A stretch of 64,000 nucleotides of DNA from Chryseobacterium formosum (GCF_026460885.1 NZ_JAOVZW010000013.1:186001-250000), one strand, 5' to 3'. Counted from the stretch's first letter, positions 42,076-51,210 are shown. Numbers and translations: made by a program. Notes: generated from the sequence alone by a model not told the origin.

Positions 42076-43716
42076 CTATAAACTTACCCCTCGTTTCCAG
42101 GGAATAAAATCATCCTGATTCAAAGCCACCGCTTTAGGAATAATATTTCCACTTGCCACTTCAATACAGAAATCCAAAATATCTTCGCCCATTTCTTGAA
42201 TCGTTTTTTCGCCACGAACAATTGCACCTGTATCAATATCAATAATATCAGACATTTTTTTAGCTAAAATTGTATTCGTAGCCACTTTAATAACCGGACA
42301 AACCGGATTTCCCGTCGGCGTTCCAAGTCCTGTGGTGAACAAGATCAGAGTAGCTCCCGACGCTGCTTTTCCTGTGGTTGCTTCTACATCATTTCCAGGT
42401 GTACAAACCAGACTCAGTCCTGGTTTCGTTGCTGGTTCGGTATAATCTAAAACATCGAAAACAGGCGAAGAACCACCTTTTTTTGCTGCTCCTGCCGATT
42501 TGATAGCATCAGTAATTAATCCGTCTTTAATATTTCCCGGAGAAGGATTCATATAAAACCCTGAACCGACTGCATGGGCGAGTTCATCATATTCTGTCAT
42601 CAACCGGATGAATTTTTCTGCGGTTGGCTTATCAATGGCACGGTCAATTAATTCCTGTTCGACACCACACAATTCCGGAAACTCTGCCAGTAAAACTTTT
42701 GCTCCTAAAACTGAAAGAATATCCGCCAAATGTCCCACAGCAGGATTCGCCGAAATACCACTGAAACCATCACTTCCACCACATTTTACGCCAACGCAAA
42801 GTTTACTAAGTGGCGCATCTTCACGTTCAATTTTATTGATTTCTAAAAGTCCTTTCAAAGTTTCAAAAATCGCATTTTTAATCATGGTTTCTTCGCTTTC
42901 GGCTTTCTGTTGTTCGAAAACAAGCAGAGGTTTAGAAAAATCAGGATTTCTGTTTAATAAATCTTTCCTGAAATTTTCGATTTGTAAATGTTGACATCCC
43001 AGACTCAACAAAGTAACTCCTGCGACATTAGGATGGTCTGCGTAAGAAGCCAAAAGTTTGCTAAGCGTATCTGCATCCTGCCTCGTTCCGCCACAACCGC
43101 CGGTGTGATTGAGAAATTTAATTCCATCCACATTTTTGAAAACTCTTTCTTTTTTAGGAATATTTGAGGTTGAAAAATCAATCTCATCTAAATTCTCTCC
43201 TTTAGAAATGGCTTCAACTAACTGATGTGTATAGCTCTTATATTTTTCGTCAACCGCATATCCCAATTCATTGTAAAGCGATTCTTTAATAATATCCAAA
43301 TTTCGGTTTTCGCAAAAAACAGTCGGAATAAAAAGCCAGTAATTGGCTGTTCCTACCTCGCCGTTTGAACGATAATAACCTTTAAAAGTTTTATGCAGAA
43401 ATTTAGAAACATCAGGTTTTGTCCATTGATAGTCAACATCACGATAATAGTAAGGATCGGCAGCATGTTTGGTATTATCTGTGGTCATTCTCGTTCCAGC
43501 AGGCAAATCGTATTGAACTTTTCCAACCAAAACTCCGTACATGAAAATTTCTTTTCCCTGTTTCATGTCAGTCATAAAGAATTTATGTTTGGCAGGAATG
43601 GTTTCTAAAGTTTTGTAGGTTACACTTTCGAAAATAATTTCGGTTTCTGCCGGAATATCCTGCAAAGCGACCAAAACATTATCTTTTTGATTTATTTTTA
43701 AAATTAAATTGCTCAT
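42076..43716 (-). CDS. Altronate dehydratase (UxaA) family enzyme, candidate L-fuconate dehydratase
   Basis: 546 residues from the ATG at 43716; a longer frame to 43764 adds 16 residues and runs toward the repeat element. The N-terminal SAF-type domain (about 1-90) and the long UxaA core are both present, with HTGGCGG, GVKCGGSDGFSGI and LGTPTGNPVCPV, whose cysteines and glycines are family hallmarks. UxaA enzymes dehydrate aldonic acids such as D-altronate. No enolase-type fuconate dehydratase is encoded here, so this enzyme most likely turns L-fuconate into 2-keto-3-deoxy-L-fuconate. Confidence 0.88.
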   Translation of the reverse strand: MSNLILKINQKDNVLVALQDIPAETEIIFESVTYKTLETIPAKHKFFMTDMKQGKEIFMYGVLVGKVQYDLPAGTRMTTDNTKHAADPYYYRDVDYQWTKPDVSKFLHKTFKGYYRSNGEVGTANYWLFIPTVFCENRNLDIIKESLYNELGYAVDEKYKSYTHQLVEAISKGENLDEIDFSTSNIPKKERVFKNVDGIKFLNHTGGCGGTRQDADTLSKLLASYADHPNVAGVTLLSLGCQHLQIENFRKDLLNRNPDFSKPLLVFEQQKAESEETMIKNAIFETLKGLLEINKIEREDAPLSKLCVGVKCGGSDGFSGISANPAVGHLADILSVLGAKVLLAEFPELCGVEQELIDRAIDKPTAEKFIRLMTEYDELAHAVGSGFYMNPSPGNIKDGLITDAIKSAGAAKKGGSSPVFDVLDYTEPATKPGLSLVCTPGNDVEATTGKAASGATLILFTTGLGTPTGNPVCPVIKVATNTILAKKMSDIIDIDTGAIVRGEKTIQEMGEDILDFCIEVASGNIIPKAVALNQDDFIPWKRGVSL

Positions 43717-43736
43717 TTTTATTATATAGTGCTGAT

Positions 43737-43810
43737 TGAACACAAAGTTCACTAAAGGTTTCAATTACTAACTGTTTCTAGTCTCACAAAGCCGTTTCAC
43801 TTAAATTAGA
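43737..43810 (-). repeat. Copy C of the oriented pre-gene repeat family
   Basis: Minus-strand reading contains TTAAGTGAAACGGCTTTGTG, an ACTAGAAACAGTTAGTA block and ends GAACTTTGTGTTC, pointing at the dehydratase start codon. Confidence 0.65.
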
Positions 43811-43831
43811 CTTTCTCTTTTATTTTATAAT

Positions 43832-45112
43832 TTATTCAATATTATTTTTAGTTTTGAATCTCAATGAAAATAAAAAAACGATGATAAAACAAAGTAGAGG
43901 CACAAGGTAAGATAAGTGAATATTCCCTGAAATATCTGTGATTTTACTGGCAATCGGGGGAATAATGGCACCGCCAACAATTGACATAATTAATAAACTT
44001 GAGGCTGGTTTGGTTTCTGAACCTGCGCCTTCAATTCCCAAAGCAAAAATCGTTGGAAACATGATGGACATAAAAAATGTCAATCCGACAAGTGCATATA
44101 AAGTTGAAATTCCTGAGCCAGCAACGACGTAAATGCTGAGAATTATGCTGATGACACTGTAAATTCTCAATAATTTTTGAGGCGAAACATATTTCATAAA
44201 AAAGGTTCCCGCAAAACGTCCAATCATAAATAAAAATCCTGCGACTCCTGCATAATATTTGGCTTCTTGTCCGCCCATATTGATGGCATCTTCTGCAAAA
44301 ACAAGAAGAAAGCTAAAGACGTAAATTTGTGCTCCGATATAGAAAAATTGAGCTAAAACACCCCAGCCGACATTTCTTACGCCTAAAACCTGCAGATAAT
44401 TTTTTGTTGATTTTTCTTCGCTTTCGGTCACATCAGGCAATTTAATGAAGAAAAATAGGATAAGAACCAATAAAAGAATTAATCCTAAAATCATGTAAGG
44501 TCCTTTTACCAAAAAGGTTTCCGCCTGGATATACGCTAATTTTGCTGCTTCACTCAATGTCGAAAGTTCATCCTGAGATTTTGGTTCTTCTGCTAAAATA
44601 AAAATACCACCAATAATCGGAGCAACAGAAGCCGCCAAACCATTAAATGATTGTGCGAAATTTAATCTTTGTGTTGCTTTTTCTGGCGGACCTAAAACTG
44701 TGATGTAAGGATTGGCTGCGGTTTCCAAAATTGCCAATCCACAGGACAATACGAATAACGCTCCAAGAAAAAACGGATAACTCACGGTATTGGCTGCGGG
44801 AACAAACAGAAAACATCCTGCTGCAAAGAAAAATAATCCCACCAGAATTCCTGTTTTGTAACCATATTTTTGAATAATCATTCCTGCTGGAATTGCAAGT
44901 AAAAAGTATGCTGCAAAAACAGATGAATCAACTAATGAAGCCTGAAAATGATTTAATTGAAAGGCACTTCTTAGATGTTTAATTAAAATTGGATCGAGGT
45001 TATGAATAAATCCCCAAAAGAAAAACAAACTTGTAATAAGAATTAATGGAAGACCATAATTTCTTTTTTTTGATGCGGAAGAAATTGAGTTACCTGATTG
45101 GGTATTATTCAT
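43832..45112 (-). CDS. fucP: L-fucose:H+ symporter (FucP family MFS)
   Basis: 426 residues, twelve transmembrane helices, FucP branch of the major facilitator superfamily. Typical features are LFFFWGFIHNLDPILIKHL in helix 1 (with the FucP-type acidic residue), AIPAGMIIQKYGYKTGI and LETAANPYITVLGPPEKA. It imports L-fucose with protons across the inner membrane and is the first gene of the minus-strand fucose cluster. Three CG-centred palindromes lie 48 to 111 bases upstream of its start codon. Confidence 0.9.
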   Translation of the reverse strand: MNNTQSGNSISSASKKRNYGLPLILITSLFFFWGFIHNLDPILIKHLRSAFQLNHFQASLVDSSVFAAYFLLAIPAGMIIQKYGYKTGILVGLFFFAAGCFLFVPAANTVSYPFFLGALFVLSCGLAILETAANPYITVLGPPEKATQRLNFAQSFNGLAASVAPIIGGIFILAEEPKSQDELSTLSEAAKLAYIQAETFLVKGPYMILGLILLLVLILFFFIKLPDVTESEEKSTKNYLQVLGVRNVGWGVLAQFFYIGAQIYVFSFLLVFAEDAINMGGQEAKYYAGVAGFLFMIGRFAGTFFMKYVSPQKLLRIYSVISIILSIYVVAGSGISTLYALVGLTFFMSIMFPTIFALGIEGAGSETKPASSLLIMSIVGGAIIPPIASKITDISGNIHLSYLVPLLCFIIVFLFSLRFKTKNNIE

Positions 45113-45160
45113 TAGTCGGATTTAATAATTATTTCTTTTCTATTTTAAAACGAAAAGGCT

Positions 45161-45223
45161 AATCGATTGCATGATATGTTATGTCCAATAAAAAATCGAT
45201 TCTTCTTTAAAACTTAAACGTTT
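45161..45223 (-). promoter_or_regulatory. Candidate operator array for a LacI-type regulator upstream of fucP
   Basis: AATCGATT at 45161-45168 and again at 45194-45201, and AAACGTTT at 45216-45223, are CG-centred palindromes spaced 33 and 22 bp, both multiples of 11. LacI-family operators are commonly of this AAnCGnTT type. No regulator gene is seen in the window. Aside from this array and the inverted repeat at 45388, the 45113-45432 gap holds nothing recognisable. Confidence 0.45.
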
Positions 45224-45387
45224 TCTGATATTTTAAAAGTATAATAATTTTTCGAATAAAAAATCGGCAGGGCAGGATAGTACAAGATAGTTCAAGAATT
45301 TCTGAAATTTGTTAATGATTTTTTAATGCAATTTTTGATTTCTGAAAAAATCAATTTTTCAGATAACTGATTTTAGTTTGGGAAAAA

Positions 45388-45427
45388 ATGTAATTTAGTT
45401 TCAAATACACTTGAAACTAAATTACAT
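45388..45427. repeat. Perfect 17-bp inverted repeat
   Basis: ATGTAATTTAGTTTCAA (45388-45404), 6 bases, then the exact reverse complement (45411-45427). There is no T run after either arm, so it is not an ordinary terminator. It sits directly before a coding frame that has lost its start codon. Confidence 0.7.
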
Positions 45428-45432
45428 TATAG

Positions 45433-45924
45433 AATACTCGGCAACTTCAGAAAAATTTACCACTTTCAAAATCTCATAAAAATGATAAAATAATTGGACA
45501 GTTAAATTATAAAAACTGGTTTAAATTCAATGCAGAAATTGAAATTTTAAATTCAAAATATCAAATTGAGCCGAAAGGTTTTTTGGGAACAACTGTTGAA
45601 GTAAAAGACGGCAAAAATGTGATTTTAAAATTTGCAATGAATTGGGATGGAAACATTGTTTTAAATACTTACTTGAATGATGTTGAGAAAAACTACACTT
45701 TCAGCCACAAAGGATTTTTCAGAGAATCTTTTGTATTGACTGACGAAAAGGGGAGTGAACTTTTGGTAATGAACCCCAATATTCAGTGGCGCAGTTTGAT
45801 TTACGAATATCAGATAACAACTTCGGAGATTTTAGAAACATTTGAGGAAAAAAATATTCTTCTGCTTATATCTTTACACTGCGCCAATAATTATATGTCG
45901 ATGATGGCAGGAATGGGGATTTAA
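45433..45924 (+). pseudogene. Hypothetical gene without a usable start codon
   Basis: An open frame runs from just after TAG at 45430 to the stop at 45924. The encoded sequence from about 45457 (LPLSKSHKNDKIIGQLNYKNW) looks like ordinary protein and continues into WGTT-like GTTVEVKDGKNVIL and LHCANNYMSMMAGMGI. There is no in-frame ATG until 45637, well inside the conserved part; TTG at 45583 is also internal. About 155 codons in total. Either the gene lost its 5' end, perhaps with the inverted repeat just upstream, or it uses a rare start. I do not recognise a function. Confidence 0.5.
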
Positions 45925-46769
45925 TTGATTTTATAATAAGGTTCATTAAAATATTTACTCGGTTTTATATAAACTATTTTCCTGTCTTTGTCAAAAATCC
46001 AGTTGAATCTTTTCATAACGTCTGCTGCAAAGTAATTGGCGTGTTGTGTTTTGAGATCTCCTGTGAAAAATCCGGCTGTAAGATCTTTTAAAACAATATT
46101 TCCTAGCTTTAGAAAAGGTAAAATTCCCTGCTTTGTTGTCATGATTTGTCCGGCAGAGTTTTTCATTGATTTTTCACCTGTAATTTTCAGCTTTTCATTC
46201 AGATTATTTGCTTCTGCAAACTCGTTGCTATACAGCAAACCTCCCGAATAACCAGACTGAAGTAGAAAATAAGCTTCCTGCTGTTTATCTTCAATTATAT
46301 TGTCTGCAACGATGTAGAATTGTCCGTTTTGTACATACAGATTCATCGGTTGATAATCCTTTAAATCTGGCTCTTTATCATAAGAAACCAACAGACTGTT
46401 GTCGTAATCAATTTTAAAATATTTGTCTTTAAAAATTCCGGTTCCTATCTTTCCGTCGGCTTCGTGACCTGTAAATTCATTATCAAAAAACCTAATATTC
46501 TCGTATTTTTTGTTGCCGATTTTCACAGTATTTCCATCACTTATTTCATCTTTAAATTTGATGTGGTCTGCTTTTCTGATTCTTTCGGGTGAAATTGAAG
46601 CATCTTCCATCGCAATCTGGAACATCAGATGAAGCGAATCTTTATCATTAACTAAAGTCTTTACAATAATGTTATTGTGCTTTGTGATTCTGAACGGAAT
46701 CTTTTCCTGAGCTTTAAAAGGATTTAAACTCAACAAAACGATGGCTAAACAGCTAAACTTTTTAAACAT
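45921..46769 (-). CDS. Secreted retropepsin-like protein with lost catalytic aspartates
   Basis: 282 residues with a Sec signal peptide (MFKKFSCLAIVLLSLNPFKAQ). The architecture matches Bacteroidetes aspartyl-protease-like (retropepsin fold) proteins: two lobes, GKIGTGIFKDKYFKIDYDNS in the middle and a late FAADVMKRFNWIFDKDRKIVYI. Where the D-T/S-G triads belong the sequence reads MFQIAMED in lobe 1 and LLQSGYSGGLLY in lobe 2, so both catalytic aspartates seem replaced. It may be a non-catalytic binding protein. It overlaps the convergent frame at 45924 by 4 bases. Confidence 0.7.
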   Translation of the reverse strand: MFKKFSCLAIVLLSLNPFKAQEKIPFRITKHNNIIVKTLVNDKDSLHLMFQIAMEDASISPERIRKADHIKFKDEISDGNTVKIGNKKYENIRFFDNEFTGHEADGKIGTGIFKDKYFKIDYDNSLLVSYDKEPDLKDYQPMNLYVQNGQFYIVADNIIEDKQQEAYFLLQSGYSGGLLYSNEFAEANNLNEKLKITGEKSMKNSAGQIMTTKQGILPFLKLGNIVLKDLTAGFFTGDLKTQHANYFAADVMKRFNWIFDKDRKIVYIKPSKYFNEPYYKIN

Positions 46770-46873
46770 TTTCCGATTCTTAAAATATCCCCAAATATAG
46801 ATTAATTTTTTCTCACCATTAAGATATAAGTTGTCTTAAAAATATTTATCTTCGGTTCAATTAAATAAACCAA

Positions 46874-48025
46874 ATGACCAAACATCAGCAAAGAGTTGCC
46901 GAAGTCTACCATTTTTTTGATAATAAAGATACCGTTTTAGGATTCAGAAAATTGTTAGACTGCGCTATTGATACTCAGGATATGTCGATTTATAAAGAAG
47001 CGATTGATTTGACAGACTGGAAAGAAACTCAAAATCACGCTATCGACGAATTAATTGAAAAATCAAAAAATCTTCTCGCCAAAATTGAAAAAGTGCAGGT
47101 AAAAGAGCATATTTCTGAACAATCTGTTTTAAAAGCAAAAGATATTGTAAAATCTTACGGAAGCAACCGTTTTTCGCTCGGGCCGGTTTCTGTGGAGATT
47201 AATAAAGGGCAGGTTTACGGTTTGGTAGGAGAGAACGGCAATGGTAAAACGACTTTATTGAGGATTTTGGCGAATGAAATTTCATTTAATGAGGGAAGTT
47301 TAGATTATTCTTTCAATGAAAAATCAAAAAATGAATATGACCTGAGAACGAAGTTGGTTTACATTCCGCAACGAACCGAAAAATGGTACGGAAGTCTGAA
47401 AGATAACCTGAAATTCGTGCTTTCAAATCATGGTGTTGCTTCTGAAGAAAACGAAACCAGAACGTTAATGATGATTGCCCGTCTCGGATTGTGGAATTAC
47501 AAACATCTGAAATGGAGCGAACTTTCGTCAGGTTACAAAATGCGCTTTGAATTGGCTAGAATTCTTTTAAGAAAACCAGAAATTCTTTTACTCGACGAAC
47601 CTTTGGCGAACCTTGATGTTTTGGCGCAACAGGTTATTTTAGAAGATTTAAAATCGATTGCCAATTCGGTGAATCATCCGATTGCCTTGATTTTGAGTTC
47701 GCAACAATTGTATGAAGTAGAAAAGATTTCAGATAAGGTGATTTTCCTTAAAAATGGAAAATACAAAGACAATTCTGAAAAACAGGAAGATGGAGAAATT
47801 CAATTGATTATTGAAATCGATACCAATGAGAGCCGTGAAAAACTTTTAGAGGTTTTCAAAGATTTCAGTCTCGAAAAACTGAATTTCAATGGTGGCGTTT
47901 ACGTTGCTTATTTTGGCGCGGAAACTCAGTTTCATCAAGTAATATCGGCTTTGGGAAATGCTCAGGCGGAAATAGTGTACATTAGAAATATTTCTTCTTC
48001 TACGAGAAGATTTTTCGTCAATTAA
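46874..48025 (+). CDS. ABC transporter ATP-binding protein
   Basis: 383 residues. An unusual N-terminal helical region (about 1-85) precedes a normal ATPase domain with Walker A GENGNGKTT, signature LSSGYKMRFELARILL and Walker B EILLLDEPLANLD. A C-terminal about 85-residue extension follows (LIIEIDTNESREKLLEV). It lies 21 bases before a large membrane protein gene on the same strand, its probable permease partner. The exported or imported substrate is unknown. The signature is LSSGY rather than LSGGQ. Confidence 0.88.
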   Translation: MTKHQQRVAEVYHFFDNKDTVLGFRKLLDCAIDTQDMSIYKEAIDLTDWKETQNHAIDELIEKSKNLLAKIEKVQVKEHISEQSVLKAKDIVKSYGSNRFSLGPVSVEINKGQVYGLVGENGNGKTTLLRILANEISFNEGSLDYSFNEKSKNEYDLRTKLVYIPQRTEKWYGSLKDNLKFVLSNHGVASEENETRTLMMIARLGLWNYKHLKWSELSSGYKMRFELARILLRKPEILLLDEPLANLDVLAQQVILEDLKSIANSVNHPIALILSSQQLYEVEKISDKVIFLKNGKYKDNSEKQEDGEIQLIIEIDTNESREKLLEVFKDFSLEKLNFNGGVYVAYFGAETQFHQVISALGNAQAEIVYIRNISSSTRRFFVN

Positions 48026-48046
48026 TCTTCTTTAATTTTAATTAAA

Positions 48047-49915
48047 ATGCAGAAAATCAATAAAATAAATCAATATCTGCTCGAGAAATATCCTACAGTC
48101 TGGAATACCAAAATCGTATGGATGCTTTTGGCAGCATTATTTTTTCATATCATCTTTTTTATCATTGGATATCTTTCTCATATCGATCCAGTATCGTTGC
48201 AAAAATATTCTGTTAAAGATGATTATTTCAGAAATGGAGTGATTTTTATTCATCTTATCATTTCAATACTTCTTGTTGTTGGCTGGTTGTTGATGATGTT
48301 TAAAAACAATGGGTTCAAGAATTTTTATCCTACTTCTAAAGGAAAATTGTTTGGACAATTTGTACAATATTTTATCATTATTTTCTCGTGTACGACGTTT
48401 TATTTTTCTTATATGGTGGGTTTCAGAATGTTTATTAACAATAAATATCCTGATTCTGAAATGGCGAAAAATATTGATATTGTCAACAGAACCGCACCTT
48501 TTCTTTCTCAAAATATAGAATCTTATACTTTGGAAAATAGACTGTTTCCAAAAATTTTTTCTGATCTGTATTGTGAAAATGATATTGAGAAGATAGACCG
48601 AAACAAAAAGTTTTTTGTGTATTATAACAGAATTTACCAGTATAATTCTGTGTACTCAAAAAAATCTTCTAGAAAAAATAAAGCAGGAGATTTTATACCA
48701 AATGAACCTGAATATTCAGAGAAAATAGAGCCAGCTTATTCGGAGACAGATATTGAAAGAAAGTATTCTATTTTTTATTTTAAAAAAGATGTTGTAGATC
48801 TTTCGGCTTACATCAAAACTACGCAGCCAAGTTTTTACAATTTTTCAGAAGTTTTTTACGATTACGATTTTACTGGTTACAATGATGGTGCCTTAGAAAA
48901 CAGTTACTATGATAAAAACGCTCCGGATTACACCCTTAAAAATCAGAAAGCGTTTATCAATAAAAAAACAACAGAATTATTAAACAGAAAAAAGCCTGCA
49001 GAACTCGAAAAACTCTTCAGCGATTTTCTTTCTATTTCTAAAAAATATAGGATAAAAAATAATCTCGATGCCAAAAAATGGACTTCATTAATTTACTCAA
49101 AAGACAATCCGAATTTTGAAATCCGTTATTTTATTAAAGATTTTGTGCCAAGTTCAAGATTTGAGGATGAACCTTATTACGAATCGACCGTTGCTGTAGA
49201 TTCTGTAGCTTCTTCTTATAATGGAGGTGACGTTCAGGATAGTGTGAAGTTGAGAATATTTAATCCCGAAATAAACAGACAGATTGCGCCAGATAAGTAT
49301 GTGAAAAATAATACGACTGATTATTATTACGTCTCTGAAAGCATGAAAGATCTCTTGAAGAATGTAGATTCTATGAAGCAGGATGATTTCTTTTCAGAAA
49401 ACATACATATTTATATCTGGATCGCATTTTTCCTATCCACATTTATTTTCAGCTTTAGAATTACGGGACTTCGCTCTTTGCTTTTCAGCGTGATTAGTGC
49501 AGGAGTTTTAATGCTTTTTGTGACATTAATTACAGTGTTTTATGGATTGACATTCAGAGGACAGGAAGAATTTTTTGTTTCCTATTTTGTTTTGTTTATT
49601 GGGCTAATTATTTTGCTGATTCCTTTATTAAAAATGGATATGGTTAATAAAACGGTTTCTTCAGTTTTGGTAAATATTTCGATGAATTGTTTTGTACTTT
49701 TAATTTTCTTGATTTTTATAATTATCACTATTCATCAGAAAGCTGAATGTGCAGGGATTGTTACGAATATTGATGACGATTATCCTTATGGTGACTGTAA
49801 TAGCATTATTGAATATTTAAGCTTCACGCTGAGTTATATCATTTTAATTCTTGGTTTTATTTTCATGTATTTTTATACTGCAGTTTTGCAGAAATGGAAA
49901 GCAATGCCGGAATAA
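48047..49915 (+). CDS. Large membrane protein, probable permease partner of the ABC ATPase
   Basis: 622 residues. Three hydrophobic helices near the N-terminus (about 25-45, 65-88, 100-125), a large polar domain of about 310 residues (150-460) rich in Tyr, Asp and Lys, then five helices at the C-terminus (about 460-480, 487-507, 518-538, 545-570, 595-617). This three-plus-five layout with a big outside domain resembles ABC-2 type permeases, but I do not recognise a named family. The gap to the ATPase gene is 21 bases and a terminator follows. Confidence 0.7.
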   Translation: MQKINKINQYLLEKYPTVWNTKIVWMLLAALFFHIIFFIIGYLSHIDPVSLQKYSVKDDYFRNGVIFIHLIISILLVVGWLLMMFKNNGFKNFYPTSKGKLFGQFVQYFIIIFSCTTFYFSYMVGFRMFINNKYPDSEMAKNIDIVNRTAPFLSQNIESYTLENRLFPKIFSDLYCENDIEKIDRNKKFFVYYNRIYQYNSVYSKKSSRKNKAGDFIPNEPEYSEKIEPAYSETDIERKYSIFYFKKDVVDLSAYIKTTQPSFYNFSEVFYDYDFTGYNDGALENSYYDKNAPDYTLKNQKAFINKKTTELLNRKKPAELEKLFSDFLSISKKYRIKNNLDAKKWTSLIYSKDNPNFEIRYFIKDFVPSSRFEDEPYYESTVAVDSVASSYNGGDVQDSVKLRIFNPEINRQIAPDKYVKNNTTDYYYVSESMKDLLKNVDSMKQDDFFSENIHIYIWIAFFLSTFIFSFRITGLRSLLFSVISAGVLMLFVTLITVFYGLTFRGQEEFFVSYFVLFIGLIILLIPLLKMDMVNKTVSSVLVNISMNCFVLLIFLIFIIITIHQKAECAGIVTNIDDDYPYGDCNSIIEYLSFTLSYIILILGFIFMYFYTAVLQKWKAMPE

Positions 49916-49935
49916 ATTTAGATCCCATATTTTTC

Positions 49936-49968
49936 AACCCTCATATTTTTTTATGAGGGTTTATTTAA
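49936..49968 (+). terminator. Intrinsic terminator after the ABC operon
   Basis: A perfect 10-bp stem AACCCTCATA / TATGAGGGTT is followed by TATTTAATTT. Confidence 0.8.
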
Positions 49969-49984
49969 TTTAAAAATTTAGACT

Positions 49985-50509
49985 GTGAATATTATTCAGA
50001 CTCTATTGGATGCAGATTTGTTTCAAAAGAAAAAAGTCATCAACAGACATTATTTTTTGACTTTGGAAGGCGATGTCGACAGCAATATCTATTTTATTGA
50101 GAAGGGTAGTGTTCGAATTTTCATCAGAGATGAAGATCAGGACAGAGTGATCCGGTTTGGATATAAAGAAAATATTATTGTTTGTCTTGACTCTTTTTTG
50201 TCGGAAAAGCCAAGTGATTTTTATATTCAGGCAATCAAAAAAATCGAAATACGAGTAGCGTCTAAGAAAGATTTCTATGAGTTTATAAAATCCTCGGATG
50301 AAAATTTAAAGTTATGGACTGTTATTTTGGAAGATTTAGTTTTACAGCAGATTGAAAGAGAAAAAGATTTATTAATCAATTCTCCAAGAGAGCGTTACGA
50401 AAGAGTTTTAAAAAGAAGTCCGCAACTTTTTCAGGAAATTCCGAATAAACATATTGCAAACTATTTAAGAATGAGTCCAGAAACATTATCAAGACTCAAA
50501 AAATCTTGA
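49985..50509 (+). CDS. Crp/Fnr-family regulator
   Basis: 174 residues. Residues about 20-115 form a cyclic-nucleotide-binding-type beta-roll (YFLTLEGDVDSNIYFIEKGSVRIF, VIRFGYKENIIVCLDSFLSEKPS) and the C-terminus is a short helix-turn-helix (IPNKHIANYLRMSPETLSRLKK). Many Bacteroidetes proteins of this kind lack the residues for cAMP binding and their ligand is unknown. The start is GTG at 49985, the only start available after an in-frame stop two codons upstream. Confidence 0.87.
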   Translation: MNIIQTLLDADLFQKKKVINRHYFLTLEGDVDSNIYFIEKGSVRIFIRDEDQDRVIRFGYKENIIVCLDSFLSEKPSDFYIQAIKKIEIRVASKKDFYEFIKSSDENLKLWTVILEDLVLQQIEREKDLLINSPRERYERVLKRSPQLFQEIPNKHIANYLRMSPETLSRLKKS

Positions 50510-50563
50510 TTTCAGTCAATATTTATGATTTTATAAAACTGGAAATTTGCTATAAAAATGGTT

Positions 50564-51124
50564 ATGAAAATTCCTACGCTTCAACTGATTCATGAATTGA
50601 AAAAAATTACTGAAGAAAATATACACTTTGCTGAAACTCTTTTGAATCAATCAGAAGAAAAACTCAATTATAGACTTTCAGAAAAAAGCTGGAGTATTCT
50701 GGAATGCATTGAACATTTGAATCGTTACGGGAAATTTTACATTCCTGAAATCAATAAAAGAATAAAAAATTCAGATACAAAAACAACAGAAATTTTCAGT
50801 TTAGGAGTTTTGGGAAATTATTTTGCTCAATCGATGATTCCAAAGGAGAATTTAAATAAAATGAAAACTTTCAAAGCTATGAATCCTATTCACAGTAAAC
50901 TTGATAAAAGCGTTTTAAATGAATTTATTTCCCAACAAAAGCAAATGATTCAACTTTTAAATGAAGCTAAAAATATAGATTTAAACAAAGTGAAAACCAG
51001 CATAAGTATTTCAAATTTAATTAAACTAAAACTTGGTGATACTTTCCGTTTTGTAATTTATCACAATTTGCGACACATTGAACAAGCAAAAAGAAACTTA
51101 AATCTAATGAATTTTGCTGAGTGA
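50564..51124 (+). CDS. DinB-family protein
   Basis: 186 residues from the ATG at 50564 (an ATG two codons earlier at 50558 is also possible). The predicted four-helix bundle has the DinB/DUF664-type features KSWSILECIEHLNRYGKFY and the C-terminal YHNLRHIEQAKRNL, giving three His residues that bind a metal in this superfamily. Relatives act as thiol transferases or unknown metal enzymes induced by stress. No substrate can be named. The 3' end overlaps a repeat element copy. Confidence 0.82.
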   Translation: MKIPTLQLIHELKKITEENIHFAETLLNQSEEKLNYRLSEKSWSILECIEHLNRYGKFYIPEINKRIKNSDTKTTEIFSLGVLGNYFAQSMIPKENLNKMKTFKAMNPIHSKLDKSVLNEFISQQKQMIQLLNEAKNIDLNKVKTSISISNLIKLKLGDTFRFVIYHNLRHIEQAKRNLNLMNFAE

Positions 51125-51210
51125 AATCGAAGATTCGACATAGTCAAACGCCTTTGCGAACTTAAAGACATTTAGTAGTTAAAAATATTTGCGCTTTTTT
51201 CGTTTAAAGA
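51120..51210 (+). repeat. Copy B of the oriented pre-gene repeat family
   Basis: Contains AAACGCCTTTGCGAACTTAA, an AAGACATTTAGTAGTTAAAA block and a final ATATTTGCGCTTTTTTCG, about 105 bases upstream of the DUF2911 gene and in its orientation. Confidence 0.65.
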
